A stretch of 64,000 bases of DNA, taken from positions 113,542 through 177,541 of the forward strand of contig CACZCH010000001.1 of assembly GCA_902779645.1 (NCBI GenBank), in the 5' to 3' direction. This DNA comes from an uncultured bacterium. Its GTDB lineage: Bacteria > Cyanobacteriota > Vampirovibrionia > Gastranaerophilales > Gastranaerophilaceae. A program made the position numbers and the translations under genes. The notes beneath the pieces were generated by a model. It was not told the origin of the DNA and did no database searches. It saw only the letters and a program-made list of their open reading frames with translations. How positions within the stretch are numbered: the first letter of the stretch is position 1; every line of letters begins with the position of its first letter. Of the stretch, positions 60,488-64,000 are shown in pieces.

Positions 60488-61579
60488 ATGAATATATCTT
60501 TTAATAATATTAATTTTTATGGGAAAATCCCAAAACAATCCAAACCTTCAGCATACGTAATCAGAGAAAATTTAAAAGGTTCTTTAAATTCTTTTGATAA
60601 TAGTATTGTATCTGAAATTAAGGATTTATTTGAACTTGCGCATTCTTCAATTAAAGCTGTTGCGAAATCTTGTAATACAAGAAGTTCTATAAAGAATGGG
60701 TATTCAAGTCTAAAAAAAGGTGTTGCAGGTTCAAGAATTTTGGAATTCAGTAAAATCGGCGAAAAAGGAGAAGATATATCGATAAATGTCAGAATTGACA
60801 GAGGCAGTAAGTCTAAAACAACTAAAAAAGCAATTATAATTATTGATGATACTCAACTTGTAATTAATCCCAAAGGACAAATAGAGAAAAATCCATCAAT
60901 GAGATTTATTCGTGATAACAGCGGACGAGGAAAAGGAGAAGTTGTCCAATATTATACTCAGGAAGAAATTGATAGACTAAACCCTGCACGCTACTTTTAT
61001 GTGTTAAAAAAAGAATTGAATAAGTATATTGAATATATTAATTCAAGATGTAAAGAAATAAATGCTATTCGCGAACTGAAAGCTAAGAATATAGAAGGAA
61101 GTGTTAAAAAGTATTCCGGTTTGATAGAAGAAGTTAACAAAGAATTTCTATATTTTAAAACTCATATTAATAAATTGTCTGAAAAAGCTTTGGATAAAGA
61201 TGTATTCAGAATTGTTAATAAAATAAAAACTTTTACTGCACAGAATTCTATAATGTTTAAAAATGCTCTTTCTGATGGTCGTTCTTTGTACCTTGTATAT
61301 TCAAAAATCAATAAAAAGCCTGCAATGAAAATCTTGTTAATGGATTATTCAAATAAAAATGTAGATGAGAGTTTTGTAATTTATACTAACAAGCTTGCAA
61401 AATTTAAACCTAAAAAGCCGAATTCAAAACCGAGTCATTTGGATTATGATTTTCATTATTATACTCAGGAAGAAATTGATAAATCAGGTTTAAAGCATTA
61501 TTTAACATTAACACTGCAAAAATTACAGTCAGTTAATGAAAATCTTGCTAACGGGATAAAAGAGAGGCACGAACGATAA
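60488..61579 (+). CDS. Unknown protein with I-N-F-Y-G N-terminus and duplicated 'YYTQEEID' module
   Basis: 363 residues from the ATG at 60488; the open frame upstream begins with TTG at 60443 and overlaps the divergent gene. N-terminus MNISFNNINFYGK (I8-x-F-x-G). Two modules with 'YYTQEEID' (about residues 156-163 and 321-328) are each preceded by a strand-rich segment and followed by a long helix with 'YFYVLKKELNKYIEYIN' or 'HYLTLTLQKLQSVNEN'. No signal peptide. A paralogue with the same modules lies convergently at 61.6 kb. Confidence 0.7.
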   Translation: MNISFNNINFYGKIPKQSKPSAYVIRENLKGSLNSFDNSIVSEIKDLFELAHSSIKAVAKSCNTRSSIKNGYSSLKKGVAGSRILEFSKIGEKGEDISINVRIDRGSKSKTTKKAIIIIDDTQLVINPKGQIEKNPSMRFIRDNSGRGKGEVVQYYTQEEIDRLNPARYFYVLKKELNKYIEYINSRCKEINAIRELKAKNIEGSVKKYSGLIEEVNKEFLYFKTHINKLSEKALDKDVFRIVNKIKTFTAQNSIMFKNALSDGRSLYLVYSKINKKPAMKILLMDYSNKNVDESFVIYTNKLAKFKPKKPNSKPSHLDYDFHYYTQEEIDKSGLKHYLTLTLQKLQSVNENLANGIKERHER

Positions 61580-61628
61580 ATTGGGTATTTCCCATTCACA
61601 AATGAATATTCAGTTGAGTATTTGTACT

Positions 61629-63161
61629 CTAATTATGTTTTTCCTTTATTGTATCTAATTTGCAGTTAAGGTCTTGTAATTTATCTCTCAAAAGAATAAG
61701 ATAATCGGGCAAATTTGATTCTTGAAGATATTGCTTATCATAGTAGTACAAATTTTTATTACGATGAATTATTTTGTCGCTAAGTTTTTTTATATCAAAC
61801 CTGAGGAGTTTGTTGTTAAGAATAAAAAATGATTTTTTTATTTTATCACCGTCCATTACCAAAATCTGTGCTGCGACATCACCTCTAACCTTCGGAAAGC
61901 TCAGTCTTAAATCATGTCCGTTTGATGTTATATTGTCAAATTTTACAGCTGTCGAGGCTAATTTTATTGAAATATTATTTTCGGTTTTGAATTTCCGTCT
62001 GTCATCGGTTTCATGAAAATATTTTCTTATTTTTACTCTGTATTTTTCAAAGTTAGAATATATATCATCAAGTAAATCTTTATATTGTTCAAGAGTTGCG
62101 CAATTATAGTTTGACTTGATTAATTTAATTTTAAACCAATTTTGTGTATGTTCTATAAAACTATCCATTTCTTTATTAAGACAAGAAAGATATAAATATA
62201 AATTTGATTCATCAATTTCTTTTTGAGTGTAATAATTTGGAGTGATATAAATGCGATATCCTGAAACATCCGATTTTACATATTTGCTCGGAAAATTTTT
62301 CCGTACAAATCCTTTATCATTAGATATAACAAAATTTGATTCTTTTCCGTTTGCTCCGGTTATGATTATCCCTGTATACGAATCTTTTTTGTAGCTTGTG
62401 TCAAATAAACTTATAGATTCACCATCGGGACCGATATTCTTGAAACCTATTTTGTTCATAACCGGCTGGGGCATATAGTTCGGGTATGCGCTTCTTAATT
62501 CATATTTGGTACGCCCGTCATTTATCTTCTTGTATAGTTCTTGGATTAAACTGAATTTTTGAAGAATAGACTCAACTAATTCTTTATCATTGGAGTTAAT
62601 ATATCCGGCATTTAGGATATCATTGTTTTTTTGCACATTTATCAGAGTTCTTTTCGGGATAATTGTTTCAGTCTGAAAAGGGGACGGTTGGACTTTAGGC
62701 GTTGTGAAGATTCTTCTTGCCTTAAATAGTTTTGATTCAATAAAATCAATAACCTCGTTCATAGTATCTTCAATATTAATGCCTGAAAAATCGCCGGCAT
62801 GTAAATATTCATCACTTTGACTGCTTAAGCCTAAATGTCGGAATACCTGATTTGTATCAGTCTTTAAAAAATTAAAATTTAAAACCCCGTTATTTGAAGA
62901 AAATATGTGATAATCGCAATTTTTTCCTGAAATTATAACCCCTTGTGAAATATCTTTTCCGATTTCTTTAATTCCAAGTTCGTAAAGTTTTTGAATGTTT
63001 TGAGTTTCTGTATTTGCATTAATCTCTGAAATTAATTTTTCTAAAGTATATGAAATGCTTTTAATTTGCGGTCTTACAAATCTTTGAGCAAAGTTTGATA
63101 AAAAACTTCGTTTTTTCTGTAATATTAGTGTATTTATCAGTTTAATATTTATAGGATTCAT
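61629..63161 (-). CDS. Unknown multi-module paralogue of the 'YYTQEEID' protein
   Basis: 510 residues. 'NYYTQKEIDESNLYLYL' near residue 310 and 'YYYDKQYLQESNLPDYL' near residue 477 are module marks matching the neighbour. The strand-rich segments before them ('ESISLFDTSYKKDSYTGIIITG'; 'AAQILVMDGDKIKKSFFILNN') also align with it. An additional diverged module seems to precede them (~45-140). No signal peptide or membrane segment. The start ATG at 63161 lacks a ribosome site and follows an ACGGTTTTTATATT stretch like that before paralogue A at 39.8 kb. Confidence 0.7.
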   Translation of the reverse strand: MNPINIKLINTLILQKKRSFLSNFAQRFVRPQIKSISYTLEKLISEINANTETQNIQKLYELGIKEIGKDISQGVIISGKNCDYHIFSSNNGVLNFNFLKTDTNQVFRHLGLSSQSDEYLHAGDFSGINIEDTMNEVIDFIESKLFKARRIFTTPKVQPSPFQTETIIPKRTLINVQKNNDILNAGYINSNDKELVESILQKFSLIQELYKKINDGRTKYELRSAYPNYMPQPVMNKIGFKNIGPDGESISLFDTSYKKDSYTGIIITGANGKESNFVISNDKGFVRKNFPSKYVKSDVSGYRIYITPNYYTQKEIDESNLYLYLSCLNKEMDSFIEHTQNWFKIKLIKSNYNCATLEQYKDLLDDIYSNFEKYRVKIRKYFHETDDRRKFKTENNISIKLASTAVKFDNITSNGHDLRLSFPKVRGDVAAQILVMDGDKIKKSFFILNNKLLRFDIKKLSDKIIHRNKNLYYYDKQYLQESNLPDYLILLRDKLQDLNCKLDTIKEKHN

Positions 63162-63271
63162 ATATAATATAAAAACCGTAAAAAAAACTTTTGCTATTTT
63201 ATAATTTCTATTGACGAGGTGTTGTTTTATCGCTAAACTTGAAGAAGGACAGTTTAAAAGAGGAGTTTTTA

Positions 63272-64000
63272 ATGGAAGAATTAAAGAAATTTAGTACTGC
63301 TAAGTTTTTAAGCTTTGCACTTGGATTTTTTGGCTTGCAATTTGCTTGGCAGATGAGGATAATTTTATCTGGTCCTGTTACTGAAAACTTAGGTGCATCA
63401 CCGTTTATTTTCGGTTTAATATGGCTGGCAGGTCCGTTTACAGGTATGGTTGTTCAGCCCATAATTGGGGCTTTATCCGATAAGACAACTTCGCGTTTCG
63501 GCAGACGCAGACCGTATTTATTCGGCGGAGCTTTGTTATCAGCGCTTGCATTATGGGCGCTTCCGAATTCAGAATTGATTACGAATACAATTGGTTCAAG
63601 TCTTAATATTTTGGTTCATCCGCTTGCTGCTTTATGTTTTGCAGCTGTTATGATTTGGATTCTGGATGCTTGTGTTAATATAGCTCAAGGTCCTTATAGA
63701 GCATTGATTCCTGATGTCGTTCCGCAAGAACAGCATTCTGTTGCAAATTCTTATATCAGTCTTGCAATCGGATTGGGTTCTGTTGTAGCTGCTGGTACGG
63801 CACCTTTCTTAAAATGGGCGTTTGATTATCAAATGTCTATAAATGCTCAATTTGTAATGGCAGCACTTGCGTTTACGCTTGGTATGACTTGGACTTGTAT
63901 AATGATTAAAGAACGTAAGTATGAGCCAAAGGAAGAAGAACAAAAAGAAAAATTCAATTTCATACAATCTTTAAAAGACTTTTTTGCACTTTCGCCTGAA
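63272..64000 (+). CDS. MFS sugar transporter (SLC45/GPH-like), 3' end cut by window edge
   Basis: The frame opens at the ATG at 63272 (MEELKKFSTAKFLSFALG), with AGGAG upstream, and stays open for 243 codons to the window end. Six hydrophobic segments are visible. 'GALSDKTTSRFGRRRPYLFGGA' is the loop 2-3 motif of the sucrose/maltose SLC45-type branch of the major facilitator superfamily. 'NIAQGPYRALIPDVVPQEQHSVANS' is also typical. Probably H+-coupled disaccharide or glucoside uptake. Confidence 0.85.
   Translation, partial: MEELKKFSTAKFLSFALGFFGLQFAWQMRIILSGPVTENLGASPFIFGLIWLAGPFTGMVVQPIIGALSDKTTSRFGRRRPYLFGGALLSALALWALPNSELITNTIGSSLNILVHPLAALCFAAVMIWILDACVNIAQGPYRALIPDVVPQEQHSVANSYISLAIGLGSVVAAGTAPFLKWAFDYQMSINAQFVMAALAFTLGMTWTCIMIKERKYEPKEEEQKEKFNFIQSLKDFFALSPE

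Overview
The window is AT-rich and gene-dense. It most likely comes from a gut-type, non-photosynthetic cyanobacterial relative (Gastranaerophilales/Vampirovibrionia, 'Melainabacteria'). I infer this from a DUF1822-like N-terminal domain, anaerobic metabolism (pyruvate:ferredoxin oxidoreductase, a 2-hydroxyacyl-CoA-dehydratase-type activase, a membrane pyrophosphatase), KdsA (a Gram-negative envelope), a flagellin, the absence of photosynthesis genes, and many lineage-type proteins without a known family. No database was searched, so the taxonomy is inference.

Layout. 1-5.3 kb: two acidic proteins of unknown role, a lytic transglycosylase and a multi-pass membrane protein. 5.4-9.2 kb: ychF, a small phage-like cassette (two small genes divergent from an S24-type repressor with clustered operators), and aroA. 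9.2-19 kb: kdsA, an activase, a PilZ protein, an isolated rpsH-rplF-rplR ribosomal island, recR-ybaB-yebC, rnpA, flagellin and rpsT. 19-30.5 kb: ispA-rsgA, a flagellar-promoter-driven unknown gene, uvrA, a tiny XRE module, speD, asd and dapB. 30.7-35.5 kb: two unknown genes behind what looks like a cobalamin riboswitch, then MATE, DUF486 and phosphoesterase genes. 35.5-41.6 kb: ispG, the aroC-aroK-aroB operon and two tandem paralogues with a Cys-His-Asp triad. 41.6-48 kb: PFOR, a third triad paralogue, aroE and ruvB. 48-58.5 kb: YibE/F, aroQ, folE2, a degenerate thiamine-diphosphate enzyme coupled to gmk, GAPDH, and the membrane pyrophosphatase. 58.5-64 kb: tRNA-Leu, lineage-specific accessory genes, palindromic repeats, and the start of an MFS sugar transporter.

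How the genes work together. Six shikimate-pathway genes (aroA, aroC, aroK, aroB, aroE, aroQ) sit at four loci. The rest of the core covers lysine/threonine branch synthesis (asd, dapB), isoprenoids (ispG, ispA), polyamines (speD), folate (folE2), ribosome assembly and maturation (rsgA, ychF, rnpA, S8, L6, L18, S20), and DNA repair (recR, ruvB, uvrA).

The main discoveries proposed are: (i) three matched sigma-28/FliA-like promoters that place two unknown proteins and a lytic transglycosylase in a flagellar regulon; (ii) a class of at least eight genes whose ATG lies 6-7 nt after a -10 box, so they are probably leaderless; (iii) a three-member family with a conserved N-terminal motif and a Cys-His-Asp triad, part of a wider set of accessory proteins carrying an I-x-F-x-G-type N-terminal tag; (iv) an apparently orphan cobalamin riboswitch; (v) a full-length ThDP-enzyme relative whose catalytic and cofactor residues are lost.
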